A DNA stretch of 64,000 bases from NCBI GenBank assembly GCA_964017045.1, contig OZ024794.1, positions 35,879,182-35,943,181 on the forward strand, in the 5' to 3' direction. Every line of letters starts with the position of its first letter. Position 1 is the first letter of the stretch. The position numbers were made by a program, and so were the translations under genes. Origin of the DNA: Omphiscola glabra. Its lineage: Eukaryota > Mollusca > Gastropoda > Lymnaeidae. The notes under the pieces were generated by a model that saw only the letters and a list, made by a program, of their open reading frames with translations, was not told the origin of the DNA and did not search any database. This document shows positions 35,226-46,821 of this stretch, piece by piece.

Positions 35226-35684
35226 TAATAATAATAATAATGAAGTTTATTTGAGAAATTTGAGAAATCACGCTTATTCCCAAAGGCTCGAAGCGCGTTA
35301 CAAGGTTCGATGTTCGAGAGGCATCACTGCTGCCAGTTAGGCGCATGTGAACTCCATCTCCCCATCTCCTGGGTTTGAATTCAGAGTTGCCTTCTCTTAG
35401 ATGAGTTGCCGTCCAAGGTTAACGAGTCCCATCCACCCGGGAGTTGCCGGAATGTTTCATTGTATCAATGTTATCCGCCTATCGGGACTCCATCGCCGGG
35501 TTTGAATTCAGAGTTCCTTCTCTTAGATGAGTTGCCGTCCAAGGTTAACGAGTCCCATCCACCCGGGGTACTGGTGATCTCCTCTTGTAAATAGTTGACT
35601 GGGCTTTGGCGGGGATTGAACTCCAGACCATCAACTTGAGATTTTGCTCAGTTTAGACCACTCGGCCACCCAGCACCCAAAAGT
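35226..35684 (-). mobile_element. tRNA-derived SINE inserted in the 15-bp satellite
   Basis: On the minus strand the head reads GCTGGGTGGCCGAGTGGTC (A box TGGCCGAGTGG at 35668-35658) and GGAGTTCAATCCCCGCC at 35625-35609 (B box), with spacing as in a Leu/Ser-type tRNA. The tail is an ATT-rich repeat at 35228-35243. A ~127-bp internal duplication (units starting about 35371 and 35498) contains gggtttgaattcagagtt. Both sides are the same 15-bp satellite, proving insertion. Confidence 0.85.
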
Positions 35685-35790
35685 AGTCAAATAGTAAGTA
35701 GTCAAATAGTAATTAGTCAAATAGTAAGTAGTCAAATAGTAAGTAGTCAAATAGTAAGTCATCACATAGTAAGTAGTCAAATTGTCGCTT
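35685..35790. repeat. 15-bp satellite, right-hand remainder
   Basis: About seven copies of the same tcaaatagtaagtag unit beyond the SINE, the last ones diverging. Confidence 0.95.
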
Positions 35791-35984
35791 CTTTTATCAC
35801 TAAAAATCTTTGTTTTTTTCGTAGGAATGGACCAAAAATGACGAACCTCATATAGAAATTTAAAAAGTGTCCACAGGATGGAACAACCGCAAACCCCCCT
35901 TTTCCTCACTCTAGTAGACAAGTAACCATTGACAAGCGCTCTGCCTAACCCAGTGGTACAACCATATTTTACCTACCGCCCCAC

Positions 35985-36530
35985 TTAAACGGGTTAAACA
36001 CCCCATCTGAATGGGTTCAAGGCCCTACCTGAAAGGGTTCAACGCCTCATTGGAACGGGATCAAGGCCCCACTCGAACGGGTTCAATGCCTCACTTGAAC
36101 GGGCTCAATGCCTCCCTTGAACTGGTTTAATGCCTCACGAGAACATGTTCAATGCCTCACGCGAACCGGTTCAATGCCTCACTTGAACGAGTTCAATGCC
36201 TCACGTGAACCGGTTTAATGCCTCACTTGAACGGGCTCAATGCCTCCCTGTAACGGGTTCAATGCCATGCTTGAACGGGTTCAATGCCATGCTTGAACGG
36301 GTTCAATGCCTCCCTGTAAAGGTTCAATGCCTCCCTGTAACGGGATCAATGCCTTCCTGTAACGGGTTTAATGCCTCACTTGAATGGGTTTAATGCCTCC
36401 CTTGAAAGGATTTAATGCCCCACTTGAACGGATTCAACGCCCCACTTGAACGGATTCAACGTCCCACTTGAACGGATTCAACGTCCCACTTGAACGGATT
36501 CAACGCCCCACTTGAACGGATTCAACGTCC
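35985..36530. repeat. ~22-bp minisatellite, about 25 copies
   Basis: Units of the form cacttgaacgggttcaatgc(ct), with length variants of 18-22; the right part becomes regular cacttgaacggattcaacgt units. Confidence 0.93.
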
Positions 36531-36539
36531 CACTTTAAC

Positions 36540-37555
36540 TTTCTTTACAGCGCCCTGTCTAACCAATTTATTTACAGCGCCCTGTCTAACCAATTTCTAT
36601 ACAGCGCCCTGTCCAACCAATTTCTTTACAGCGCCCTGTCCAACCAATTTCTTTACAGCGCCCTGTCCAACCAATTTCTTTACAGCGCCCTGTCTAACCA
36701 ATTTCTTTACAGCGCCCTGTCTAACCAATTTCTTTACAGCGCCCTGTCTATCCAATTTCTTTACAGCGCCCTGTCTAACCAATTTCTTTACAGCGCCCTG
36801 TAAAACCAATTTCTTTACAGCGCTCTGTCTAACCAATTTCTTTACAGCTCCCTGTCTAACCATGCAATTTCTTTACAGCACCCTGTCTAACCAATTTCTT
36901 TACAGCGCCCTGTCTAACCAATTTCTTTTCAGCGCCCTGTCTAACCAATTACTTTACAGCGCCCTGTCTAACCAATTTCTTTACTGCGCTCTGTCTAACC
37001 AATTTCTTTACAGCGCCCTGTCTAACCAATTTCTTTACAGCGCCCTGTCTAACCAATTACTTTACAGCTCCCTGTCTAACCAATTTCTTTACAGCGCCCT
37101 GTCTAACCAATTTATTTACAGCGCCCTGTCTAACCAATTTCTTTACAGCGCCCTGTCTAACCAATTTCTTTACAGCGCCCTGTCTAACCAATTTCTTTAC
37201 ACGCCCTGTCTAACCAATTTCTTTACAGCGCCCTGTCTAACCAATTTCTTTACAGCGCCCTGTCTAACCAATTTCTTTACAGCGCCCTGTCTAACCAATT
37301 TCTTTACTGCGCCCTGTCTAACCAATTTCTTTACAGCACCCTGTCTAACCAATTTCTTTACAGCGCCCTGTCTAACCAATTTCTTTACACGCCCTGTCTA
37401 ACCAATTTCTTTACAGCTCCCTGTCTAACCATGCAATTTCTCTACAGCGCCCTGTCTAACCAATTTCTTAACAGCGCCCTGTCTAACCAATTACTTTACA
37501 GCGCCCTGTCTAATCAATTTCTTTACAGCACCCTGTCTAACCAATTTCTTTATTG
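36540..37555. repeat. 27-bp minisatellite, about 37 copies
   Basis: Core gcgccctgtctaaccaattt then cttta. It abuts the preceding array directly. Single-base deletions (near 37200 and 37388) and a 4-bp insertion (accatgcaattt, near 36860 and 37430) shift the phase. The insertion occurs twice, implying segmental duplication. Frames of up to 303 codons here are artefacts. Confidence 0.97.
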
Positions 37556-37967
37556 GACGCCCTGCTATTATTTCCCCATCAAGTCTATCAACTATCTTTT
37601 AAAATATATTTCAGTTGTATATCTTCTCTATGAAAGTTATTCTGTTTGCTTATGTTATTTATTGTGCGTTGGTCGTGTTTGCCGTCGTTGAGATAACGGG
37701 AGATTATGTGTCCGAATCACGTTAATCTGGCGACCCGTTGACAAATTGTGCAAACATTGTTTATCATCGCGCGGTCTTAAGAAACGTGTTGTCTCGGCTT
37801 TGATAAAGGTCACTTTGGTGATATTAAAATGATTAACACCACGTCACTCAAGATGTACTCACATGGCCAAAACATGGGTGATTTTATTTATACTTTATGC
37901 ATTAGTTCTTTTGACAGAGCCAAACCTTTATTTTTACATAGAAAAAAAATAGTTTTTACTTAAGCTT
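37556..37967. other. Spacer, nothing recognised
   Basis: Unique-looking sequence of moderate GC; no coding exon that I can defend. Confidence 0.4.
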
Positions 37968-38590
37968 TATTTACAGAGCCAACACTTTGGTTACTTTAGT
38001 TCTATTGACAGAGTAAACACTTTGGTTACTTTAGTTCTATTGACAGAGCAAACACTTTGGTTACTTTAGTTCTATTGACAGAGCCAACACTTTGGTTACT
38101 TTAGTTCTATTGACAGAGCAAACACTTTGGTTACTTTAGTTCTATTGACAGAGCAAACACTTTGGTTACTTTAGTTCTATTGAAAGAGCAAACACTTTGG
38201 TTACTTTAGTTCTATTGACAGAGCCAACACTTTGGCTACTTTAGTTCTATTGACAGAGCAAACACTTTGGTTACTTTAGTTCTATTGACAGAGCCAACAC
38301 TTTGGCTACTTTAGTTCTATTGACAGAGCCAACTCTTTGGTTACTTTAGTTCTATTGAGAGAGCCAACACTTTGGTTACTTTAGTTCTATTGACAGAACA
38401 AATACTTTGGTTACTTTAGTTCTATTGACAGAGCAAACACTTTGGTTACTTTAGTTCTATTGACAAAGCCAACACTTTGGTTACTTTAGTTCTATTGACA
38501 GAGCCAACACTTTGCCTACTTTAGTTCTATTGACAGAGCCAACACTTTGGTTACTTCAGTTCTATTGACAGAGCCAACTCTTTGGCTCCT
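37968..38590. repeat. 35-bp minisatellite, about 18 copies
   Basis: Core cactttggttactttagttc then tattgacagag; variants gagcca/gagcaa and ggtta/ggcta. More diverged relatives extend left to about 37905. Confidence 0.97.
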
Positions 38591-39354
38591 GAAGTTATAC
38601 TCGCCGACACACACAAAAGATTATCGTACATGCTTCAGCTTGAATTACTTTTGAATCGAACACTTCATCGATTTCGACAGCGCACAAAAGCCACTAGAAA
38701 CTTAATCCCGAAAAATATTTGAAGCAACATCTGGACTTCTCTGCGCAAATACGTGGGTGAAACGCAAAAAAAAACAACATTCCTAAGCATCTTTCTCGTC
38801 AATTAAAGTATTTAACAGTAAAGCCTCCTTATCAATCCATTCTTACTCCTTGTACAGAGCCTTCATTGCTATACGGTAAAATTGAAAGATGCAAACATTT
38901 GTGTTCAATACATTCCCCGTAAGACGAATGACTTGAAGACTGAAATATCTATTTATAGATGAATAAGACCCTTTGGAAAAAAAATGTAATTCTTTTCTTG
39001 ACCAGTCATTGTCGCCAATACAACAACGCTATCACGTGATCTGACCGTGAAAGTCAGGATATTTATATGTAACTACATGCATACTATATCATTTATCACA
39101 CAGATAGGATTTTTGACACTGAGTTGTCTCCTCTCGTCACAAGACGATGACAATTCTATTTGCGTCATCTTTCAATTAATGGTTGTGTTGGTGGATACTG
39201 TCATTTATTTATTTTATTTTTATGTATCTTTTATATTTATTTTGTGTGGAAGTGGTGGGGTGCGCCTTATTAGATTTAGATTTTTGCTAAGAATACCAGT
39301 AATCAATGGACCTGAAATAATCGATAACATTTATTGCATAACCTGTAGTTTACT
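38591..39354. other. Spacer, nothing recognised
   Basis: A plus-strand frame (39047-39354) precedes the CA repeat but shows no recognisable domain, so I do not call it a gene. Confidence 0.4.
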
Positions 39355-39650
39355 AACACACACACAAATACACACACGTTATCACACACAAACACACACA
39401 CACACAAAAAAACAAACACATACACACACATTATCACACACACATACACACAAAAAGACACACAAAAACACACACACAAACACACACATTATCACCCATA
39501 CACACATTATCACACACACATACATAAACACACATCATCACACACACATTATCACACACACACAAATACACATAAGTATACACATACAAACTCACAAACA
39601 CATACATAAACACACAACACACACAAACAAACACATACATGCAAACACTT
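39355..39650. repeat. CA-rich compound microsatellite
   Basis: (CA)n with interspersed aaatacacac and attatcacacac words. The Thr/His-rich and Val/Cys-rich frames here are artefacts. Confidence 0.95.
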
Positions 39651-39699
39651 AATTTCAAACACATCTAAAGGAAACCGTTTAAAAAAACGTCTATAGGCC

Positions 39700-41093
39700 T
39701 TAGAATACATCAACTCTATGTGTTAATGTCATAGCAGGGCTGGAGAATACATCAACTCTATGTGTTAATGTCATAGCAGGGCTGGAGAATACATCAACTT
39801 TATGTGTTAATGTCATAGCAGGGCTGGAGAATACATCAACTCTATGTGTTAATGTCATAGCAGGGCTGGAGAATACATCAACTCTATGTGTTAATGTCAT
39901 AGCAGGGCTGGAGAATACATCAACTCTATGTGTTAATGTCATAGCAGGGCTGGAGAATACATCAACTTTATGTGTTAATGTCATAGCAGGGCTGGAGAAT
40001 GCATCAACTTTATGTGTTAATGTCATAGCAGGGCTGAAGAATACATCAACTCTATGTGTTAATGTCATAGCAGGGCTGGAGAATACATCAACTCTATGTG
40101 TTAATGTCATAGCAGGGCTGGAGAATGCATCAACTTTATGTGTTAATGTCATAGCAGGGCTGGAGAATACATCAACTTTATGTGTTAATGTCATAGCAGG
40201 GCTGGAGAATGCATCAACTCTATGTGTTAATGTCGTAGCAGGGCTGGAGAATACATCAACTCTATGTGTTAATGTCATAGCAGGGCTGGAGAATGCATCA
40301 ACTTTATGTGTTAATGTCATAGCAGGGCTGGAGAATACATCAACTTTATGTGTTAATGTCATAGCAGGGCTGGAGAATGCATCAACTCTATGTGTTAATG
40401 TCATAGCAGGGCTGGAGAATACATCAACTTTATGTGTTAATGTCATAGCAGGGCTGGAGAATGCATCAACTCTATGTGTTAATGTCATAGCAGGGCTGGA
40501 GAATGCATCAACTTTATGTGTTAATGTCATAGCAGGGCTGGAGAATGCATCAACTCTATGTGTTAATGTCATAGCAGGGCTGGAGAATGCATCAACTTTA
40601 TGTGTTAATGTCATAGCAGGGCTGGAGAATACATCAACTTTATGTGTTAATGTCATAGCAGGGCTGGAGAATACATCAACTCTATGTGTTAATGTCATAG
40701 CAGGGCTGGAGAATACATCAACTTTATGTGTTAATGTCATAGCAGGGCTGGAGAATACATCAACTTTATGTGTTAATGTCGTAGCAGGGCTGGAGAATGC
40801 ATCAACTCTATGTGTTAATGTCATAGCAGGGCTGGAGAATACATCAACTCTATGTGTTAATGTCATAGCAGGGCTGGAGAATACATCAACGCTATGTGTT
40901 AATGTCATAGCAGGGCTGGAGAATACATCAACTCTATGTGTTAATGTCATAGCAGGGCTGGAGAATACATCAACTTTATGTGTTAATGTCATAGCAGGGC
41001 TGGAGAATGCATCAACTCTATGTGTTAATGTCATAGCAGGGTTGGAGAATACATCAACTCTATGTGTTAATGTCATAGCAGGGCTGGAGAATA
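39700..41093. repeat. 42-bp minisatellite, about 33 copies
   Basis: Highly uniform; the core is tgtgttaatgtcatagcagg. Two sites vary almost independently in each copy (atacatc/atgcatc and caactc/caactt). Order of types shows a four-unit (168-bp) block repeated around 40070-40400. Fourteen codons per unit gives a 458-codon minus-strand frame (MTLTHRVDVFSSPA repeated) that I regard as an artefact. Confidence 0.98.
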
Positions 41094-41421
41094 AATCTAT
41101 AGGTTGGTGTCAATGCCTTAGCAGGATTTTTACAATAAATTTATAGTTTGGTCTCGATTCCATAGCAGGGCTTTACAATAAAGCAAAGGTTGAAGTTTTA
41201 ATTTTTAAAAATAATGACACAGATATTACTAGACTGTTAATAAGATTTACGCTGTTACATTTTTCCCCAGATATCTTGAGCCTTATTGTTGTCATCCGTC
41301 CGTCACAAAGGGACGATGGTGTGGAATTCGCAGGACGAAATCCACAAGGCCTGGGAGCATTCTTCTAGGATTATAAGCTGGTTCCCAAAGGAACAAGGAA
41401 CATCATGTGGATGATACATTG
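41094..41421. other. Diverged edge of the 42-bp array and spacer
   Basis: Two degenerate relatives of the 42-bp unit occur at 41094-41180 (catagcagggctttacaataaa); the rest is unassigned, possibly the distal body of the SINE that follows. Confidence 0.45.
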
Positions 41422-41622
41422 TCGGAATGTTTCATTGTATCAATGTCTTGCGCCTTGCGGGACTCCATCTCCGGGTTTGAATTCAGAGTTTGCTTGTCTT
41501 AGATGAGTTGCCGTCGTGGTGCTGGTGATGATTTAGCTTGGCTGGGCTTAGGTGGGAATTGAGCTCCAGACTAACAACTTAAGATTTGCTCAGTTTAAAT
41601 CACTCGGCCACCCAGCTCCTCT
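41422..41622 (-). mobile_element. Second tRNA-derived SINE copy, truncated
   Basis: The minus-strand head AGCTGGGTGGCCGAGTGATT (at 41620) and GGAGCTCAATTCCCACC match the SINE at 35226-35684, with the same gggtttgaattcagagtt block. It lacks the internal duplication and the ATT tail. Confidence 0.75.
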
Positions 41623-41985
41623 ATTGGAGACTGCAACTTCCTGAAAAGGCACGGGCTTTTGCCCTTGTTAATCTTTTTCGCCTAGAAATTTAAAAAATGT
41701 CTCAGATACATACGTTTTTCCCCCCACAAATTAGCAACCCTACACAGCTGCGAGCCCAATCTACAAGTTCTGCTTTATTTCCAGATACCGGCTGATGCAA
41801 TTCCCGTAACAATTTCTTAATTCCTTCAACTCGCCAGGTCTCAAATGCTTTTTTCGCAATGTTTTCGCCATGTGAGCAGCCATCTTTGTACTTTCTTTGT
41901 ACTCCCCGGTATGAACGATAACTCTGGGCGACAAGGAAGTTGCAGTCTCCTATAGAACCTTATATGCAATTTTAAGTATTCCCAA
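41623..41985. other. Spacer, probably LINE-related
   Basis: It contains actctgggcgacaaggaagttg on the way to the LINE fragment. No gene supported. Confidence 0.35.
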
Positions 41986-42530
41986 ATGTATCAAATGCCA
42001 CAACTTTTTCTCAAAGTCCTGCCCTTCAGATCTAACCGAACTTCTTTCTGTCTATTCACCCCTTCGACAGCTTCGCTCCTCCGCAGACGGGCGTATTCTT
42101 TCTGTCCCCAAGACTCGCACAAAAACATACGGTGAAATATCTTTCTCTTACTGTGCCCCCAAACAATGGAATTCTCTTCCACTACACATCCGCAATATAT
42201 CAACCATCACAGACTTCAAAACTGCACTCAAAACACATCTCTTTAAACTCTACTACCCCGAATGATTCCCCACATCTGACCGATAAACGATGCTGCTGGC
42301 CGCCGTCCATGGCTTGTCATGTAAAAGTTCTGGGGTGGATGGGGTGAATATGCATTAGTTTTTGCTTTGTCTCTATACAGCTGTTCTTTATTACCTTAAT
42401 GTATTTTATTTTATTGTCACTATTATGTCTCTTTTTCTAATATTTTTATGTACAGCGCGGTGAGCCCAGACCTAGGCTGGGGTAACGCGCTATATAAGAC
42501 AACTAATAATAATAATATTATTATTATTAT
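41986..42530 (+). pseudogene. CR1/L2-type LINE C-terminus and 3'UTR
   Basis: An open stretch ending in TGA at 42263-42265 reads LLSVYSPLRQLRSSADGRIL, RTKTYGEISFSYCAPKQWNS, LPLHIRNISTITDFKTALKT and HLFKLYYPE. This is the characteristic RT-distal end of CR1/L2/Jockey-type LINEs (APKxWNSLPxxIR...FKTxLKTHLF). The 3'UTR ends tgagcccagacctaggctgg, ggtaacgcgctatataagac and then a TAA/TTA microsatellite, the tail style of L2-like LINEs. The same tail occurs alone at 52495. Only the last ~0.5 kb is present; no catalytic domain. Confidence 0.8.
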
Positions 42531-42604
42531 AATTTTATGTAGCAAGTTGGCTAAACTATGAAGAGCCTTTGCATGGGCTCTTTAGCCCTGCGGCTTCAGG
42601 GGCA

Positions 42605-42975
42605 TCGGGTGTAGTTCGGCAGTGGCTCCAGGGGGCCTAGAGGGCAGTTGGGCAGTGGCTCCAGGGGACCTAGAGTGTAGTTGGGCAGTGGCTCCATGGG
42701 GTCTAGAGTGCAGTTGGGCAGTGGCTCCAGGGCAGTGGGTGCAGTTGGGAAGTGGCTCCAGGGGGCCTAGATGGCAGTTGGGCAGTGGCTCCATGGGACC
42801 TAGAGGGCAGTGGCTCCATGGGACCTAGAGTGCAGTTGGGCAGTGGCTCCATGGGGCCTAGAGTGCAGTTGGGCAGTGGCTCCATGGGGCCTAGAGTGCA
42901 GTTGGGCAGTGGCTCCAGGGCAGCGGGTGCAGTTGGGAAGTGGCTCCAGGGGGCCTCGGGGGCAGTTGGGCAGTG
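42605..42975. repeat. 33-bp minisatellite, about 11 copies
   Basis: GC-rich, with core gggcagtggctccatgggg and cctagagtgcagtt; some copies have short truncations. Open on both strands (11 codons per unit). Confidence 0.96.
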
Positions 42976-43004
42976 GCTCAACTCATCACTACCCCTCATG
43001 TATC

Positions 43005-43875
43005 AGCCCATGATAAACCTGTGTCCGCCCTTGCTAACCCTGTGTCCGCCCATGCTAAACATGTGTCCACCCATGCTAAACCAATGTCCGCCCATGCTAA
43101 CCCTGTGTCTACCCATGCTAAACCTGTGTCCGCTCATGCTAAACCAATGTCCGCCCATGCTAAACCTGTGTGCCCAAGCTAAACCTGTGTCCGCTCATGC
43201 TAAACCAATGTCCGCCCTTGCTAACCCTGTGTCTGCCCATGCTAAACCTGTGTTCGCTCATGCTAAACCAATGTCCGCCCATGCTAACCCTGTGTCTGCC
43301 CATGCTAAATCTGTGTCCGCTCATGCTAAACCAATGTCCGCCCATGCTAACCCTGTGTCTGCCCATGCTAAACCTGTGTCCGCTCATGCTAAACCAATGT
43401 CCGCCCATGCTAACCCTGTGTCTGCCCATGCTAACCCTGTGTCTGCCCTTGCTAACCCTGTGTCCGCCCATGCTAACCCTGTGTCTGCCCTTGCTAACCT
43501 GTGTCCGCCCATGCTAACCCTGGGTCTGCCCATGCTAACCCTGTGTCTGCCCATGCTAACCCTGTGTCTGCCCATGCTAACCCTGTGTCTGCCCATGCTA
43601 AATCTGTGTCCGCTCATGCTAAACCAATGTCCGCCCATGCTAACCCTGTGTCTGCCCATGCTAAACCTGTGTCCGCTCATGCTAAACCAATGTCCGCCCA
43701 TGCTAACCCTGTGTCTGCCCATGCTAACCCTGTGTCTGCCCTTGCTAACCCTGTGTCTGCCCATGCTAAACCTGTGTCTGCCCATGCTAAACCTGTGTCC
43801 GCCCTTGCTCACCCTGTGTCTGCCCATGCTAACCCTAAGTCCATCCATACTACCCCTGTGTCCGCCCATGACTCA
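43005..43875. repeat. 21-bp minisatellite, about 41 copies
   Basis: Unit cctgtgtctgcccatgctaa(c) with variants. A three-unit (63-bp) block, in which the middle unit starts aaaccaatgtccgcc, recurs many times. Frames of up to 379 codons are artefacts of the 7-codon unit. Confidence 0.97.
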
Positions 43876-44214
43876 ATGTAAAACAATTTAGATAATAGTT
43901 AGTCGGTTATTTTCATCTTGATTCACTTTTGTTTGATGACGATCCTTTATGTTGGACCAATCAGAGAAAATCTAATCGAATCAAAAGTAAAAGGCGCGTG
44001 AAAAAAAGACAAAGATACATATGGGAATACACAAATGATCAATGTGTTAGAGAAGTGACAGACAGTAAAAGTTACGTCTTTCAACCCATTTCGAATTCAC
44101 ATAATTTATATTTTGTTTAGCAATTTTATTTTATTGTAAAGATGTCCATAAAATTTTGTAGTTTTTTTAAATTCTATTTTTTAATTGTATTTTAAAAGTG
44201 AGACATAAGTCCCT
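43876..44214. other. Spacer, nothing recognised
   Basis: AT-rich; a 63-codon frame (43929-44120) shows no known domain. Confidence 0.4.
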
Positions 44215-44520
44215 TTATAAGATGCCAACCACGCTCCAAAACTATTACACCCGGAACAATAGCAAATGCTTCACTGTGCATCAGAGTAACACAGTGCAAC
44301 ATAAACAATCATTCTTCCCACGCACAATAATCGCTTGAAACCACCTGGACAATACCGCCGTGAACTCGACATCTATCGAAAGCTTCAAGGCTGCCCTGGC
44401 ATCTGCTACGAGCCGTTGGGATGGCAGCATCGCTTCCCCAACCGTTGCACATATGCCACTACATTACATGGATCCAGCAACGTACCATACCAGAACCAGA
44501 ACCATAAGATACAAAAAAAA
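44215..44520 (+). pseudogene. LINE C-terminal fragment (third family)
   Basis: Across one frameshift it reads MPTTLQNYYTRNNSKCFTVH, QSFFPRTIIA(W)NHLDNTAV then STSIESFKAALA. The series 'YYxxSFFPRTIxxWNxLP...SxExFKxxL' is the end of another common group of animal LINEs (Jockey/RTE-like). It has no RT core and is inactive. Confidence 0.65.
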
Positions 44521-45794
44521 AATTTAAAATTACAGTTTTAATTCAAACAATTCATTGGTCTTTTTTTTAAGCATGTTTTTAATTCTTTTAAAACACTTCC
44601 TTTCTTTGCACAAAGTGTTTCGTAATGAGTTAAGGTTCTAAATGCTATTTAATTACCACACTTCATAGACGTGTCACTCTAACTTATAACCCGTTCCAAA
44701 ATTGTCACGTGAGTTGCCTTACAACCAATGAGAGAAAACACCAAGTTATCAAACACATCTTCTACGCAGTTGCTGGTCTCATAAATAATAATCAATGTTA
44801 TTTGCCTAAAACCATTCCCTTGTTTTTTATTTTTTTTTAGTTATTATAATCTTCTTTGATTTTTTTCCCCCTTAAGCTCAAACTTCAAAAATTCGAAATG
44901 CTATTATGTTGGTACGGGGCTTAGCATATTTTTTCCAGCGCGAACGTCATTTGGATTACTAACGATTTTACTCTGTATGTCTCAGATAGGTATTTTGGCT
45001 CAATACCTAACATGAAAAAAAATAATTAACCACAAAACTCGAAAAGTATTTGAACAGTATTAAATCCACAAACGATGAATGTCATTATACAGTCTCTAAC
45101 GTGCGGCCTAATGGTGGCAGACGGTGGGGCTTGAAATGCAAACCTACACAAATCTATAGGGTCCGTCTCTTGGTTTCGATTTTTTCCTACAATCTTGGGG
45201 GCCCGGTAAATATGTAAATCCGTTATATTTACGCCATCTGTCGGGCAGTGATTTAAAGTGGAGTTTTTAAAAACCCCATTAATATTGATCGGGACAAGGC
45301 CGCTGAGATTAAAAATAGTGTTTTTTTTTTATAAATCAAATTTTTTACAGCTAGGTCAACAGAGGTATACATTGTAGGGTTAGATTTATAGAGTTATGAA
45401 ACATTCCCAATAGCACATTCTAGAACTGAAACAAATAATGCGTGATACAAAAATCCCAGTATATCTACGGAGGAAAAATAGACTATGTTGAATGCACTTC
45501 GTCACCGATGTAGGCTTACAATAGTGCAGGGTTTCCCAACCTGAGGTGCACGCACCACCAGGTCGGCGCGGGCTCTCATTTTAGCACGTGCAGATGAAAA
45601 GTGATCATAAGAACACGGGAGCTAGGGACTTTAATGTTATGATGTAGATAATAAAGGCGCTAATGTTAACAATCTGGTCTTTAAAATACTACCTGATATA
45701 ATAGGTCATTAGTTAAGTGGTTTTACAGCACCCTTAAGTTTTTTTAAACAAAAATCCATTGATTTCCCCAAGTTTATAATGAATCTTTACTTTT
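44521..45794. other. Intergenic; possible hAT end near 45530
   Basis: AT-rich. CAGGGTTTCCCAACCTGAGG at about 45529 resembles a hAT terminus but lacks a partner and a target duplication. No gene seen. Confidence 0.4.
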
Positions 45795-45869
45795 GTAAAG
45801 AGGAAGAGGGTGAGAGAGATAAAGAGAGAGAAAGAGTTCGAGAGAGAGAGAGAGAAAGAAAGAGATAGT

Positions 45870-45913
<44 letters not shown>

Positions 45914-45976
45914 AAGAGAGATAGAGAAAGAGAGCGAGTGAGAGAAAGAGAGAAAGAGATAGAGAAAGAGAGAGAA

Positions 45977-46040
<64 letters not shown>

Positions 46041-46162
46041 AGATAGAGAAAGAGAGAGAGAGAGAGAGAAAGAGAGATAGAGAAAGAGAGAGAGAGCGGG
46101 TGAGAGAAAGAGGGTGAGAGAAAGAGAGCGAGAGAGGGTGAGAGAAAGAGAGAGAGACTTAG
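45795..46162. repeat. GA-rich microsatellite
   Basis: Purine-only (GA)n/(GAAAGA)n with few interruptions; the Ser/Leu-rich minus frame is an artefact. Confidence 0.97.
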
Positions 46163-46821
46163 TCAACGATTCGTAAGGGTTGAAGGTTATAATAAAGAAT
46201 GAGAAACACACAAATAACAGCTATTTCATTAGCACTTCTGCGCCTATAATTTTTTTTCATGCAGATGTTCCCTTTTACTTCTAAACTTAGGCATTCCGTA
46301 TACGGCCATTGTAAGGAAATATACATGATAGGTCCATAGCTTGCACGCAATAATCAGACTCCGAGTTCAATGCCAAACCCTGTCATATTTGCTTGTATAT
46401 ATATTTAATGTGCTATAGAATTGAGGCTCATATAAAGACAATAAGTGTATTTCTATACAAGTAAGGAGACGCTTTATTTGATAGGAGTGAAACAAATAAT
46501 AAGTACATGGTCAGCTTAACTTCCTCCAGATGTTAACACAGCTTTAACGCGTTTAATTAATACTTTTACTATACCAGCTGAATACCCTTGATTTCCATCA
46601 GTGTATCAGAGGATGAACCGTATTTTTATAAAACGTATTTAAATAATGAAGTATTTTAAGAAATAAAGGTTTTTGTTAGTCTCAAAAAGATCAAATTTTA
46701 ATGTGGATGAGAAGTACAAGAAAAAGATCGATATAAATTGAAAGTCATGAGTTGTAGGTCAAACAACGATGAGATAATTTGGTCGAAGCCGTTTGTATCC
46801 ACCACCATCCCTAGGATTTTA
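46163..46821. other. Spacer, nothing recognised
   Basis: AT-rich; no element or gene supported. Confidence 0.4.

Noticed and set aside
33535..35340. 601-codon plus-strand frame (SQIVSSQIV repeats) as a repetitive protein
   Set aside because: It is a 15-bp satellite, open on both strands, with no start context, domain or non-repeat body.
35609..35684. A functional tRNA-Leu/Ser gene at the SINE head
   Set aside because: A and B boxes are present but the sequence does not fold into a plausible full cloverleaf by eye and continues into a SINE body found twice.
36490..37401. 303-codon TAPCLTNFF repeat frame
   Set aside because: 27-bp minisatellite; indels shift the frame repeatedly without consequence.
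39700..41076. 458-codon minus-strand frame of MTLTHRVDVFSSPA repeats
   Set aside because: 42-bp minisatellite; the open frame follows from the unit being 14 codons without a stop. The two variable sites include amino-acid changes at high frequency, with no sign of selection on the peptide.
42752..43891. 379-codon frame with PPMLTLCLPMLN repeats
   Set aside because: It joins two different minisatellites (33-bp and 21-bp) and is paralleled by open frames in other phases.
45795..46211. Ser/Leu-rich 145-codon membrane-like protein
   Set aside because: Translation of a GA microsatellite.
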